Source: Thermodesulfovibrio sp. (GTDB lineage: Bacteria > Nitrospirota > Thermodesulfovibrionia > UBA6902). From it: a stretch of DNA of 33,424 nucleotides. The notes below the pieces were generated by a model, which saw nothing but the letters and a program-made list of their open reading frames with translations, was not told where the DNA came from and did not search any database. The DNA is taken from positions 1 to 33,424 of the forward strand of contig JALSHG010000006.1 of NCBI GenBank assembly GCA_026982355.1. The letters are read 5' to 3'. Below are positions 7,010 to 15,193 of this stretch, piece after piece; positions within the stretch are counted from its first letter, which is position 1, and each line of letters starts with the position of its first letter. The translations under genes and the position numbers were made by a program.

Positions 7010-7503
7010 TACTGAAGGGAAAGGTCTGGAAATTCGGGGACAATATTGACACGGACGCGATAATCCCGGCGCGCTACCTCAACACGTCCGACCCGCATGA
7101 GCTGGCAAAACATGTCATGGAAGATGCGGACAGGGAGTTTCCTTCAAAGGTCGGCGCAGGGGACATGATTGTTGCAGGGGCGAATTTCGGTTGCGGCTCC
7201 TCAAGGGAGCACGCGCCTATTGCTATCAGGGCCGCGGGCATCCAGGCCGTTGTTGCAAAGAGCTTTGCGCGGATCTTTTACAGGAACGCTTTCAACATCG
7301 GTCTTCCGATATTTGAATCCGAAGAGGCACCGGGCGGGATACGTGAAGGTGACGAGATAGAAATCGATGCGGACGGGGGCGCCATAAGGAATATAACAAA
7401 AGGCGAGGAGTACGCCGCAAAGCCCATCCCGCCGTTTATGCAGGAGCTGATAGCAGCAGGGGGACTGATCGAATGGACGAAAAAGCGCATAACGTCCCCT
7501 TAG
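7006..7503 (+). CDS. leuD: 3-isopropylmalate dehydratase small subunit
   Basis: A 165-residue swivel-domain subunit that completes the LeuCD isomerase. It opens LKGKVWKFGDNIDTDAIIPARYL and carries GANFGCGSSREHAP, AVVAKSFARIFYRNAFNIGLP and GDEIEID. The GTG start (7006) overlaps the leuC stop in a GTGA junction, with GGAGGAGG just upstream, so translation is coupled. The substrate-recognition loop reads YLNT. In archaeal homologues this loop distinguishes isopropylmalate from homoaconitate enzymes, and YLNT is neither of the textbook forms, so substrate assignment is by family size and bacterial context. The gene ends 2 bp before the convergent mqnE stop. Confidence 0.92.
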   Translation: MILKGKVWKFGDNIDTDAIIPARYLNTSDPHELAKHVMEDADREFPSKVGAGDMIVAGANFGCGSSREHAPIAIRAAGIQAVVAKSFARIFYRNAFNIGLPIFESEEAPGGIREGDEIEIDADGGAIRNITKGEEYAAKPIPPFMQELIAAGGLIEWTKKRITSP

Positions 7504-7505
7504 AT

Positions 7506-8624
7506 TCAGTTGATCACGCGTGCATTGTAAAACGAATCCCTTTCCACGGCGACCCTGCCGGCCTTTTCAATGAGATGGACCAGCGCCGCCTTTGACATGG
7601 CATTTCCGGATAATGCGCCTGCTGAATGGGTGATCTTTTCTTCAATGATTGTACCGTCCATGTCATCGGCCCCGAACAGGAGGGCGAGCTGCGCGATTTT
7701 CTCGCCAAGCATTACCCAGTAGGCCTTGATGTGAGGAAAGTTGTCGAGAAAGAGTCTCGAGACCGCTATGGTCATGAGGTCATCCGTGCCGGATGTATAT
7801 TTTGCCCCCGGTACTTCCGTGTTCACGGGGTGAAAGGACAGGGGAATGAACGCCTGAAAGCCGCCGGTTTTATCCTGAAGCTCGCGGAGCTTCAGCATGT
7901 GCTCCACCCTGTGCTTATAAGTCTCAATGTGCCCGTAGAGCATAGTCGCATTGGACCTTATGCCCGCCCTGTGCGCGGTCTCCATTATCCTGAGCCAGCG
8001 TGCGCCGCTGATTTTTTCAGGGCATAGCTTGTTTCTGACCCTGCCGTTGAATATCTCCGCGCCGCCGCCGGGCATGGAACCGAGCCCCGCGTTTTTCAGG
8101 GCAAGGAGTGTGTCCCTGAGGGACAGGCCGCTGATCTTTGAGAAATAATCTATCTCGACAGCGGTGAATGCCTTTATGTGCAGCTCCGGGAACGTCCGGC
8201 GGATTTCGCTCAGCATCTGAAGGTAATAATCAAACGGCCGGTGCGGATGAAGGCCACCTACTATATGGACCTCGCAATGCACTTCATTGCCGTTTTTTCC
8301 GCGCCGCGGCTTCCCCTTGCCGTCTGTGTTTGAATACCATTTTCTGATCTTTGAGATTATCCCCCTGATGCTCAGCTCGTACGCGCCCCTGTCGCCTTCG
8401 GAGCGGCTGAAGGCGCAGAACCTGCACCTGTTGACGCAGATATTCGAGGGGTTTATGTGATGGTTCCGGATGAAATACGCCCTCTTGCCGTTTTTGTTGC
8501 GGGCGACATGCGCGGCCAACCTCCCGGCGGTGAAGATGTCGTTGCTCTCAAACAGCTCAAGGGCCTCTGAGGGGCTGAGGCGCTTCCCGGACAGTACCTT
8601 TTTTTCAATCCGTCTAAGGGACAC
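7506..8624 (-). CDS. mqnE: Aminofutalosine synthase (radical SAM, futalosine menaquinone pathway)
   Basis: A radical SAM enzyme of about 372 residues that joins 3-[(1-carboxyvinyl)oxy]benzoate and SAM to make aminofutalosine in menaquinone synthesis. The cluster motif CVNRCRFC gives Cys63, Cys67 and Cys70. Features separating it from MqnC are [29 protein letters not shown] and [20 protein letters not shown]. The frame opens at TTG 8639, but I prefer GTG 8624: GAGGG lies 8 nt upstream, whereas the TTG sits almost on its only GAGG. With GTG the gene overlaps the end of htpX by 11 bp, so the two are probably co-transcribed and coupled. Other mqn genes are not in the window. Confidence 0.92.
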   Translation of the reverse strand: MSLRRIEKKVLSGKRLSPSEALELFESNDIFTAGRLAAHVARNKNGKRAYFIRNHHINPSNICVNRCRFCAFSRSEGDRGAYELSIRGIISKIRKWYSNTDGKGKPRRGKNGNEVHCEVHIVGGLHPHRPFDYYLQMLSEIRRTFPELHIKAFTAVEIDYFSKISGLSLRDTLLALKNAGLGSMPGGGAEIFNGRVRNKLCPEKISGARWLRIMETAHRAGIRSNATMLYGHIETYKHRVEHMLKLRELQDKTGGFQAFIPLSFHPVNTEVPGAKYTSGTDDLMTIAVSRLFLDNFPHIKAYWVMLGEKIAQLALLFGADDMDGTIIEEKITHSAGALSGNAMSKAALVHLIEKAGRVAVERDSFYNARVIN

Positions 8625-9453
8625 GTCCCATGCCCTCAAGCCTCGCTATCCGCTCCTCCATCGGGGGGTGGGTGCTGAACAGTTTTGCAATACCGCCGCC
8701 TGAAAGGGGATTGACAATGAACATATGCGCCGTCGCAGGCTGTGCCTCAAGCGGTATCCTCTGGGCCGCGGCCTGGAGCTTCCTCAATGCGTTTGAGAGA
8801 TAGCGGGGGTTTCCCGCTATCTTGGCCCCCCCTGAATCAGCGGCATACTCCCTTGAGCGGGATATGGCCATCTGTATCAGCAGGGCCGCAACAGGCGCAA
8901 CGATCATCATGACGATTGCAACCACGGGGTTGCTGTCTTCATCGTCCCTGTTTCCGAAGATAAACGCCCATCTCGCCATAAAGGCCAGGTAACTGACGGC
9001 GCCCGCGATCGTCGCTGCCACAGTTCCTATGAGTATGTCCCTGTGTTTGATGTGGGCGAGCTCATGCCCTATGACACCCTCAAGTTCCTCCCGGCTCAGG
9101 AGATTCATTATTCCGGTTGTCACGGCGACCGCTGCATGCGAGGGGTTCCTGCCGGTAGCGAATGCATTGGGCTGTGCCTGATCCATGATATACACCCGCG
9201 GCATGGGAATTTCGGCCCTCTGCGCAAGCCTTCTTACTATTGAGTACAGTTCGGGCGCGTCTGCTTCGGAGACTTCCCTTGCCCTGTACATTTTCAGCAC
9301 TATCTTGTCGCTGAACCAGTAGCTGAAGGCGTTCATCGCCAGGGCGAATATAAGGGCGATTGTCATGCCGGACCGTCCTCCGAGCGCAGCCCCCGCCCAC
9401 AAAAGAACGATGGTGAGTCCTGTCATCAGAAGCGCTGTCTTGAATATGTTCAT
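8614..9453 (-). CDS. htpX: HtpX-type membrane zinc metalloprotease
   Basis: A 279-residue inner-membrane M48 protease, normal length for HtpX, which degrades damaged membrane proteins. Two N-terminal hydrophobic segments (about 4-25 and 29-48) precede the zinc site [14 protein letters not shown], with His130, Glu131 and His134; the downstream [13 protein letters not shown] supplies the third ligand. Two further hydrophobic segments lie at about 142-162 and 178-197. Other family marks are [16 protein letters not shown] and the C-terminal [16 protein letters not shown]. The ATG has GGAGGT about 9 nt upstream. mqnE follows with an overlap. Confidence 0.95.
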   Translation of the reverse strand: MNIFKTALLMTGLTIVLLWAGAALGGRSGMTIALIFALAMNAFSYWFSDKIVLKMYRAREVSEADAPELYSIVRRLAQRAEIPMPRVYIMDQAQPNAFATGRNPSHAAVAVTTGIMNLLSREELEGVIGHELAHIKHRDILIGTVAATIAGAVSYLAFMARWAFIFGNRDDEDSNPVVAIVMMIVAPVAALLIQMAISRSREYAADSGGAKIAGNPRYLSNALRKLQAAAQRIPLEAQPATAHMFIVNPLSGGGIAKLFSTHPPMEERIARLEGMGRVP

Positions 9454-9587
9454 AAATTAATTACCTCCGTAACAAAATGATACACAAAAATAGTTTACTA
9501 AGGTTCCGTCTTAAAAGCAATACACCACATTCCGCCAAATTCCCCCCGGTTGGCCGGTTTTTGAGAGATTTTTACGTGTATTCACGG

Positions 9588-9593
9588 TATAAT
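9588..9593 (+). promoter_or_regulatory. Likely -10 element for the FAD oxidoreductase gene
   Basis: A perfect TATAAT preceded by CGG. The -35 is weak: TTGAGA at 9561-9566 is 21 bp away and GAGATT at 9565-9570 is 17 bp away. A start near 9600 would put the short family A repeat (9605-9668) almost exactly across the leader. Confidence 0.4.
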
Positions 9594-9604
9594 CGTATAT
9601 ATAG

Positions 9605-9668
9605 ACATTAATGTTGCATAAGCCGGCAGGAGAGTCCGGCAAGCGGTATTTTTATGCAACCGGAAGGT
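9605..9668 (+). repeat. Family A palindromic repeat, 64-bp short form
   Basis: From ACATTAATGTTGCATAAGCC to TTTATGCAACCGGAAGGT, with a shortened core. It ends 8 bp before the ATG at 9677, and its right end supplies the GGAAGG that acts as the only Shine-Dalgarno-like sequence of the gene. Confidence 0.88.
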
Positions 9669-9676
9669 AGACAGAG

Positions 9677-10879
9677 ATGGAGAGATACGATATTATCATA
9701 ATCGGCGCCGGGATCAGCGGATTGAGCCTGGCCCATTACTGTGCCGCTGGAGGGCTCGGGACCCTTGTCATCGAAAAGAGCGGCAGGCCCGGAGGAACAC
9801 TTCACTCTCATCGCTTTCAGGAGGCTGGCGCCGGAGGATTCTGGATAGAGTTGGGCGCGCACACGTGTTACAATTCCTATTGCAACCTGCTGCAGATCAT
9901 GGAAGGCTGCGGGATTCTCGACCGCCTTACCGCGCGGGAGAAGGTCGGCTTCAGGTTCCTGTCAGGGAACCGGTTGAAATCGATTCCCTCGCAGCTCAAC
10001 TTTGCGGAGTTGCTGTTGTCACTGCCCCGCATCCTGACTGTGAAAAAGAGCGGAAAGAGCATAGAGGCATATTATTCGGCAATAGCCGGTCCCGGAAATT
10101 TCCGGAGGGTCCTCGCCCCGGCCTTCAATGCGGTGGTTTCCCAGAGGGCGGATGATTTTCCCGCCGACATGCTGTTCAAAAAGAGAAATCGGCGCAGGGA
10201 TATAGTGAAAAAATTCACGCTCTCCGGGGGACTCGCGACCATCACGGATGCAATTGCATCTGAAAGGGGCATCGTGGTTGCAACAGGGAAAGAGGCGCAG
10301 GCTGTAGGCGCCTCCGGCGGCTCTTTTACGGTTGCAACCACGGACGGGGCCTGCTATGAATCCGCCTTTCTGGCTCTCGCCACCCCGGCCCCGGTTGCGG
10401 CGCGGCTCCTTCGATCCGGCTTCCCGGAGGTGTCGGGCCGCCTTTCCCGGATCGGTGCGGTGGAGGTCGAATCAATAGGAGTGGCTGTAAGAAAGGAAAA
10501 CGTTTCCATTGAACGGGTGGCGGGAATCATCCCGGCTGCTGAGGACGGTTTTTATTCGGTTGTCTCCAGGGACACGGTGCCGCATGAAAGGTATCGCGGC
10601 TTCACCTTTCATTTCAGACCCGGCGCGGCGGACCGTGAAGCCCGGATCAGCCGCGTATGCGAGGTGCTCGGCGTGCAGAAAAGACAGCTTGATTATGTAA
10701 TCCATAGTGAAAACCTCGTGCCGAGCCTCAGGGTCGGGCACGAGGGATTGATCAGTACGATCGACGATCTCATTGAAGGCACCAGGCTTTTGCTGACCGG
10801 CAACTATTTTTCGGGAATGGCGATTGAGGATTGTGTAATCAGGTCGCTGAAAGAGTTCAACAGGTTAAGTGCACTATGA
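9677..10879 (+). CDS. FAD-dependent amine oxidase / protoporphyrinogen-oxidase-like protein
   Basis: A 400-residue flavoprotein. An N-terminal Rossmann FAD-binding motif reads IIIIGAGISGLSLAHYC (about 6-22), followed by the glutamate of VIEKSGRPGGTLHSH. A C-terminal FAD-contact segment reads TGNYFSGMAIEDCVIRS, as in the NAD(P)-binding-8/amine-oxidase family. Overall shape and length are closest to HemY-type protoporphyrinogen oxidases, though those are usually 440-480 residues and no other haem gene is nearby, so the substrate is uncertain; carotenoid or other amine-oxidase-fold substrates remain possible. The start codon lies just after a short family A repeat. It converges on ctpA with a 33-bp gap and no clear terminator. 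Confidence 0.78.
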   Translation: MERYDIIIIGAGISGLSLAHYCAAGGLGTLVIEKSGRPGGTLHSHRFQEAGAGGFWIELGAHTCYNSYCNLLQIMEGCGILDRLTAREKVGFRFLSGNRLKSIPSQLNFAELLLSLPRILTVKKSGKSIEAYYSAIAGPGNFRRVLAPAFNAVVSQRADDFPADMLFKKRNRRRDIVKKFTLSGGLATITDAIASERGIVVATGKEAQAVGASGGSFTVATTDGACYESAFLALATPAPVAARLLRSGFPEVSGRLSRIGAVEVESIGVAVRKENVSIERVAGIIPAAEDGFYSVVSRDTVPHERYRGFTFHFRPGAADREARISRVCEVLGVQKRQLDYVIHSENLVPSLRVGHEGLISTIDDLIEGTRLLLTGNYFSGMAIEDCVIRSLKEFNRLSAL

Positions 10880-10912
10880 ACAACTCCCGGACTACGAACT
10901 TCTGAAATTTCA

Positions 10913-12286
10913 TTACCCCGCCTCCGGCAGTTTCCTGAACACCCTCCATCCCTTCAGCAGGTCTATGGCCCGCTGGAGCTGGTTGTCCTTGTCTTCCGAG
11001 ACCTCTGAGGGAACGACTTCTGTTTCCTTGTCGCTGTCTTTGCCGTCCTCATCTTCCTTGTCTTTGCCGCTATCACCGTCACTGTCTTTGCCGTTCCCGT
11101 TGTCTTCACCTGAGACATCGTTTATAAGATGTTTGCTCAGGTCCTTTTCCCGGATGACGGGATGTGTTTCCACCCCGTTTTTCGCCTCAAGCCTGACCAC
11201 TATGTCCGGGGTTATGCCCGTTGTCTGTATGGATCTGCCCCTGGGCGTGTAATACCTCGCGGTTGTAAGCCTGAGGGCCGAGCCGTCGCTCAGGGGGATG
11301 ACCGTCTGCACGGAGCCCTTGCCGAATGTCTGGGTTCCGAGGATCACCGCCTGTTCCCAGTCCTGCATTGCGCCTGCCACAATCTCCGAGGCGCTGGCGC
11401 TTCCCTCATTGACGAGAACGACCATCGGCAGGTTGAAATAGTGGTTGCCGTTTTTGGCGGTGAACTCCGTCTTGTCACCGCTTCTGCCCTTGATGTATAC
11501 AATGAGTTTTCCTTCCGGCAGGAACCGGCTTGAGACCTCCACCGCGCTTTTCAGGAGTCCTCCGGGGTTGTTTCTGAGGTCGAGAATCAGGGCGTATATC
11601 TCTTTCTTGTAGAGGTCGGTCAGGGCCTTTTCAAGCTCCGACGCGGTCTTCTGCTGGAACTGCGTAAGTTTCACATAGCCTATCCCTTCGTCGAGTATCC
11701 GGGATTTTACGCTTTTGATCTTTATTATGTCCCTGACAATGGTGATGTCCTTGGGCTTGTCGAGCCCCTTCCTGATTATGGTTATCGTCACGGATGTGCC
11801 CGGCTTGCCCCGCAGTTTCGTGACAGCATCGAAAAGGCTGATGTCCTTCGTTGATTCGCCGTCTATCTTGATAATCCTGTCCCCGGCCTTGACGCCGGCC
11901 TTGTGGGCCGGTGTATCTTCAATGGGTGCGATTACGGTGAGTATCCCGTCTTTTATGCCGATCTGGATGCCGAGCCCTCCGAATTCCCCCTTGGTGTCGA
12001 TTTTCATTTCCTTGAACAGCTCGGGGGTCATGAAGGAGGAGTGGGGGTCCAGGGAACTGAGCATGCCCTTTATGGCCCCGTAAACGAGGTCTTTCTCATC
12101 CACCTCTTCCACATAGTTTTTCTTGACCAGTGAAAGGGATTCCGCAAATGTTTTGAGACTCTCGTAATGGGTATCCTGCCCCGCATCGACATCTTCCAGC
12201 AGGCTCCAGTTGTTGTTGAGCAGTATGACGGTGAATACAACGGTAATAATCAGTATCCATACAAAAGCTGTTGTGCGCCTGAACAT
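10913..12286 (-). CDS. ctpA: Carboxyl-terminal processing protease (S41, PDZ)
   Basis: A 457-residue S41A protease anchored or exported by an N-terminal hydrophobic segment (about 8-24). A PDZ domain spans roughly 85-175 (GGLGIQIGIKDG, PAHKAGVKAGDRIIKIDG). The catalytic core has ILDLRNNPGGLL, the nucleophile Ser298 in NEGSASASEIV and the general base Lys323 in FGKGSVQT, making the Ser-Lys dyad of the family. These enzymes trim or degrade periplasmic proteins, including lipoproteins and murein hydrolases. The start is the ATG at 12286, with GGGAGG about 5 nt upstream; the frame extends 9 residues further without a better site. An Asp/Glu/Lys/Ser-rich tail follows the domain. It lies downstream of envC, separated by a family A repeat. 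Confidence 0.94.
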   Translation of the reverse strand: MFRRTTAFVWILIITVVFTVILLNNNWSLLEDVDAGQDTHYESLKTFAESLSLVKKNYVEEVDEKDLVYGAIKGMLSSLDPHSSFMTPELFKEMKIDTKGEFGGLGIQIGIKDGILTVIAPIEDTPAHKAGVKAGDRIIKIDGESTKDISLFDAVTKLRGKPGTSVTITIIRKGLDKPKDITIVRDIIKIKSVKSRILDEGIGYVKLTQFQQKTASELEKALTDLYKKEIYALILDLRNNPGGLLKSAVEVSSRFLPEGKLIVYIKGRSGDKTEFTAKNGNHYFNLPMVVLVNEGSASASEIVAGAMQDWEQAVILGTQTFGKGSVQTVIPLSDGSALRLTTARYYTPRGRSIQTTGITPDIVVRLEAKNGVETHPVIREKDLSKHLINDVSGEDNGNGKDSDGDSGKDKEDEDGKDSDKETEVVPSEVSEDKDNQLQRAIDLLKGWRVFRKLPEAG

Positions 12287-12340
12287 TCTTCCTCCCTTGT
12301 ACCGGAGAAACACGGATATCTATCTCCAGCTTTATACTTT

Positions 12341-12430
12341 ACCTTACAGTCACATGAAAATACCGCCCCCCGGCAGGGGAGCCCGAGGTTTTAGCCGGAC
12401 CCCGCCGCCGACTTATGCAACATTAAGGTT
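12341..12430 (-). repeat. Family A palindromic repeat, 90-bp form
   Basis: From ACCTTACAGTCACATGAAAA to TTATGCAACATTAAGGTT, with the core GGCAGGGGAGCCCGAGGTTT. It fills most of the gap between envC and ctpA, ending 4 bp before the envC stop codon (12435-12437). Any envC-ctpA co-transcript would carry this hairpin. Confidence 0.9.
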
Positions 12431-12434
12431 TATA

Positions 12435-13643
12435 TTAATATTTCCCCCTCTTCCGGCCTTTTTTCTTCAGCCACATCAGCGGGTTGACCGGCTTCCCTTT
12501 GTACCTGATCTCAAAATAAAGGCTGGGAACGTTCAGCAGTCTTGACTTGCCGACCGTCCCGACCGCCTCTCCTTTTCTAATTATATCACCTGTCCTGTGA
12601 AATATCTCCGAAAGGTTTCCATATAAGCTATGATAGCCGCTGCCGTGATTGATAATCAACAGCAGGCCGTATCCCTTGAACCAGTCGGCGTATACCACCC
12701 TGCCGCCCGAGACCGCCCTGGGCCTGTCACCGGGCCTTGCCTTGATTTCTATGCCGTTTTTGAAAACCGGGATATTGAATTTCGGGTCTCTGTATCTTCC
12801 GAAGGGAATAAGCACCCTGCCGTTGACAGGCCATGAGAGATGCCCCCTCTGTGACCTGAATCCCTTGCCGGTGACCGATGCGGGTATCTTCTTTTTTCCG
12901 AGCCGTCTGATCATCTCGCGGAGCCGTTTTGATGACTCTTCAAGCTCCCTGATGGTTTTTTCGTACGTGCTCCGCTTGCTCCGTATCATTGCAAGGAGCC
13001 TGTCCTTCTTGATGCGCTCGGCCTGTAATTCCTTTTTCTTCTGCAGGGCCTCGGCCTTGTTTGTCTCAAGCTTCCTGTGGAGGGTCTCCATCTCTCTTTT
13101 CCTGGAGTTGATCGCCCGTATCTTGGCGCCATAAGTCTTCATCTCCCTGCCGTCGTGGTAGGCAATCAGGCTTAAATACCTGCTTTTCCTGATCAGGTCC
13201 TGGTAGTCCCCGGCCGAAAGGAGCAGGAGGGCATTGCCGCCGTATTGCTGTTTGTAGAGCATTCTGAGACGCTTTTTCAGGTATTGCCTGCTCTTGCGGG
13301 ACTTGGCCCTGAGGGCATTGATCTCCCCGGAAAGCCGTGCAATGTCTGAGCTTGTCCGGGCGATGCGTTTGTCATAATAGCGGAGTTCCTGCTGTTTTTT
13401 TTCGATGGTCCTGTTTATGGCTTCGATTCTCGAGAGTATGGATTTCTCTTTTTCCCTGGCTTCCCTTACCCGCCGCTTTTTTTCGATAAGCTGTTTCCGG
13501 ATTTCAGAGAGTTTTTTTTTGGGGTTTGCGGCGTCCGGTTGCGGGAATGGAAAGGCGGCCAGGATAAAAAGCACAAGACATGACACGGCAAGCAAGACCC
13601 TGACCCTCCGTCCCCTGTCGCCGGTTTTATTTTCTTTGCTCAT
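12435..13643 (-). CDS. envC: EnvC-like murein hydrolase activator (coiled coil + degenerate LytM)
   Basis: A 402-residue exported protein. A basic N-terminus and hydrophobic segment (about 14-33) look like a signal peptide. Residues about 38-270 are heptad-rich and highly charged, a long coiled coil with a break near GGNALLLLSAGDYQD. The C-terminal M23/LytM domain (about 290-390) has lost its zinc ligands: the HxGxD position reads NGIEI, the HxH motif reads HSLYGNL with Asn in place of the second His, and LHFEIR reads LYFEIR. That matches E. coli EnvC, which activates amidases rather than cutting murein. It starts 3 bp after the ftsX stop. FtsX is expected to hold the coiled coil in the periplasm. 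Confidence 0.92.
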   Translation of the reverse strand: MSKENKTGDRGRRVRVLLAVSCLVLFILAAFPFPQPDAANPKKKLSEIRKQLIEKKRRVREAREKEKSILSRIEAINRTIEKKQQELRYYDKRIARTSSDIARLSGEINALRAKSRKSRQYLKKRLRMLYKQQYGGNALLLLSAGDYQDLIRKSRYLSLIAYHDGREMKTYGAKIRAINSRKREMETLHRKLETNKAEALQKKKELQAERIKKDRLLAMIRSKRSTYEKTIRELEESSKRLREMIRRLGKKKIPASVTGKGFRSQRGHLSWPVNGRVLIPFGRYRDPKFNIPVFKNGIEIKARPGDRPRAVSGGRVVYADWFKGYGLLLIINHGSGYHSLYGNLSEIFHRTGDIIRKGEAVGTVGKSRLLNVPSLYFEIRYKGKPVNPLMWLKKKGRKRGKY

Positions 13644-13646
13644 GTG

Positions 13647-14531
13647 TCAGTATCTTATTCTGCCGACCGCGATGAAACTGCCCGTCAAACTCATTGCGGC
13701 CCCTGCAATGACAATTGCCATATATGCCCGCATGGGAGGGGCCACCATCAGCGCCCTGATTGCAGGCAGGATATCGGCGCCTTTAAAAGATATCATGGAA
13801 TGGATGCCGAACAGCGCAACGGCGCTGATCAGGCCGCCGGCGATTCCGATGAACAGCCCTTCTATAAGAAAGGGCAGGCGGATAAACGTCCTCGTGGCTC
13901 CCAGCAGTTTCAACGTCTCTATTTCGTCTTTTCTTCTGTAGAAAAAGATTTTTATCGTATTGTATGTAATGAATACGATGGCGACCAGGATCGCGCACCC
14001 GAGGAATACGGCGCCGGTTTTCAGGATCGTCGATAAGGTGTTCAGGGACGAGAGCCACTTTTCCCCGTATTGCACCTCTTCCACTCCCTTCAGGCGGCTT
14101 ATCTGTTCGGCCTTTTTCTTTACAACGTCCGGTTTCAGCAGCTCCCTTTTGAGTTTGAGTTCAAAAGAGGAGGGCAGCGGATTTTCATCGAGTTCATCGA
14201 GAATAGAGGCGTTTTCACCGAGGGTCCGGCGGAGCTCCCTGACGGCCTGTTCCTTTGATATGTATTTGACCCCGATGATGTCGGGGTCCTGCAGGAAGAG
14301 TCTTTTGAGTTCGTTTTCCGCCTTTCCGGTTAAATCCCCGTCGAGATACACGACCATGCCGAAGCCCTTGGCCCACCGCTTGAGCGCGGAATCCACGTTC
14401 AACGTCACGGTGGCAAAGGAACTCAGTATCAGCAGGCCGATACCGACGGACAAGACCGTGAGAAGGTTTATCCACTTTTCATGCCAGATGCTTTTCATGG
14501 CGGTCTGAAGCGCGTATATCAGGGTTCTCAA
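13647..14531 (-). CDS. ftsX: Cell division protein FtsX
   Basis: A 294-residue permease-like membrane protein, normal length for FtsX. Hydrophobic segments lie near residues 22-43, 168-190, 215-245 and 262-285, with a large periplasmic loop (about 44-160) carrying the FtsX extracellular domain expected to bind EnvC. The C-terminal half has RRKDEIETLKLLGATRTFIRLPFLIEG, the coupling segment facing the ATPase. The start is TTG 14531, overlapping the ftsE stop as TTGA, with GGAGG 8 nt upstream, so translation is coupled. It transmits ATP-dependent signals across the inner membrane at the division site rather than transporting a solute. Confidence 0.94.
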   Translation of the reverse strand: MRTLIYALQTAMKSIWHEKWINLLTVLSVGIGLLILSSFATVTLNVDSALKRWAKGFGMVVYLDGDLTGKAENELKRLFLQDPDIIGVKYISKEQAVRELRRTLGENASILDELDENPLPSSFELKLKRELLKPDVVKKKAEQISRLKGVEEVQYGEKWLSSLNTLSTILKTGAVFLGCAILVAIVFITYNTIKIFFYRRKDEIETLKLLGATRTFIRLPFLIEGLFIGIAGGLISAVALFGIHSMISFKGADILPAIRALMVAPPMRAYMAIVIAGAAMSLTGSFIAVGRIRY

Positions 14532-15190
14532 CCGACGGCCTCCTTCTCGATATGCGTGTTGCTCAGATAAAGCACCCTGCGGCCGGTCCCGTGAAAGAGG
14601 GCGTTGTTGTGGGTGGCTATGAGCACGGTTGTGCCCCTTGCATTGATCTCCCTGAAGAGGCTCATTATGTTCCTCGATGTATCCATGTCGAGATTGCCGG
14701 TGGGTTCGTCAGCAAGAAGCACGGTGGGCCTGGAGACCATGGCCCTCGCTATGACGATCCTCTGCTGCTCCCCGCCGGAGAGATGCTGCGGAAACACATG
14801 CTCCTTGTGTTTCAGTCTGATGTCTTTCAGTACGTTGTTTACGGTCTCCTTTATTTCCCTCGGCTGCATGTCGTGAATTCTCAAGGCAAGGGCGATGTTG
14901 TCGAATACGGTCTTGTTGAAGAGCAACCTGAAATCCTGGAAGACTATGCCGACGTTGCGCCTCAGAAAAGGGATGGTGCCCTGTTTCAGCTTTCCGACAT
15001 CCCATCCCGCCACGATGATTTGTCCGCCGTCGGGGCGTTCCGCGCAATAGATGAGCTTGAGGAGGGTTGTTTTCCCGACGCCGCTGGGGCCGGTTATATA
15101 GGCAAGCTCGCCTTTTTCTATGGTGAAGCTTATATCTTTCAGTACAGCATCGCCGTCATAGTATTTTGATACCCCGGAAAACTGGATCAT
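14528..15190 (-). CDS. ftsE: Cell division ATP-binding protein FtsE
   Basis: A 220-residue ABC ATPase. Walker A is GPSGVGKT (34-41), the Q-loop is VGIVFQDFRLL, the signature is LSGGEQQR, Walker B is VLLADEP followed by TGNLD, and the H-loop His is in IATHNNAL. It opens with the FtsE-typical MIQFSGVSKYYDGD. It powers the FtsEX complex that controls EnvC-dependent amidase activity during septation. The ATG is 3 nt after the transketolase C-half stop and shows no clear Shine-Dalgarno of its own, so it probably depends on translation of the preceding gene. Confidence 0.96.
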   Translation of the reverse strand: MIQFSGVSKYYDGDAVLKDISFTIEKGELAYITGPSGVGKTTLLKLIYCAERPDGGQIIVAGWDVGKLKQGTIPFLRRNVGIVFQDFRLLFNKTVFDNIALALRIHDMQPREIKETVNNVLKDIRLKHKEHVFPQHLSGGEQQRIVIARAMVSRPTVLLADEPTGNLDMDTSRNIMSLFREINARGTTVLIATHNNALFHGTGRRVLYLSNTHIEKEAVG

Positions 15191-15193
15191 GTT

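Noticed and set aside
13960-14508. Rightward 182-codon frame within ftsX
   Set aside because: It is the opposite-strand shadow of a well-supported ftsX gene.
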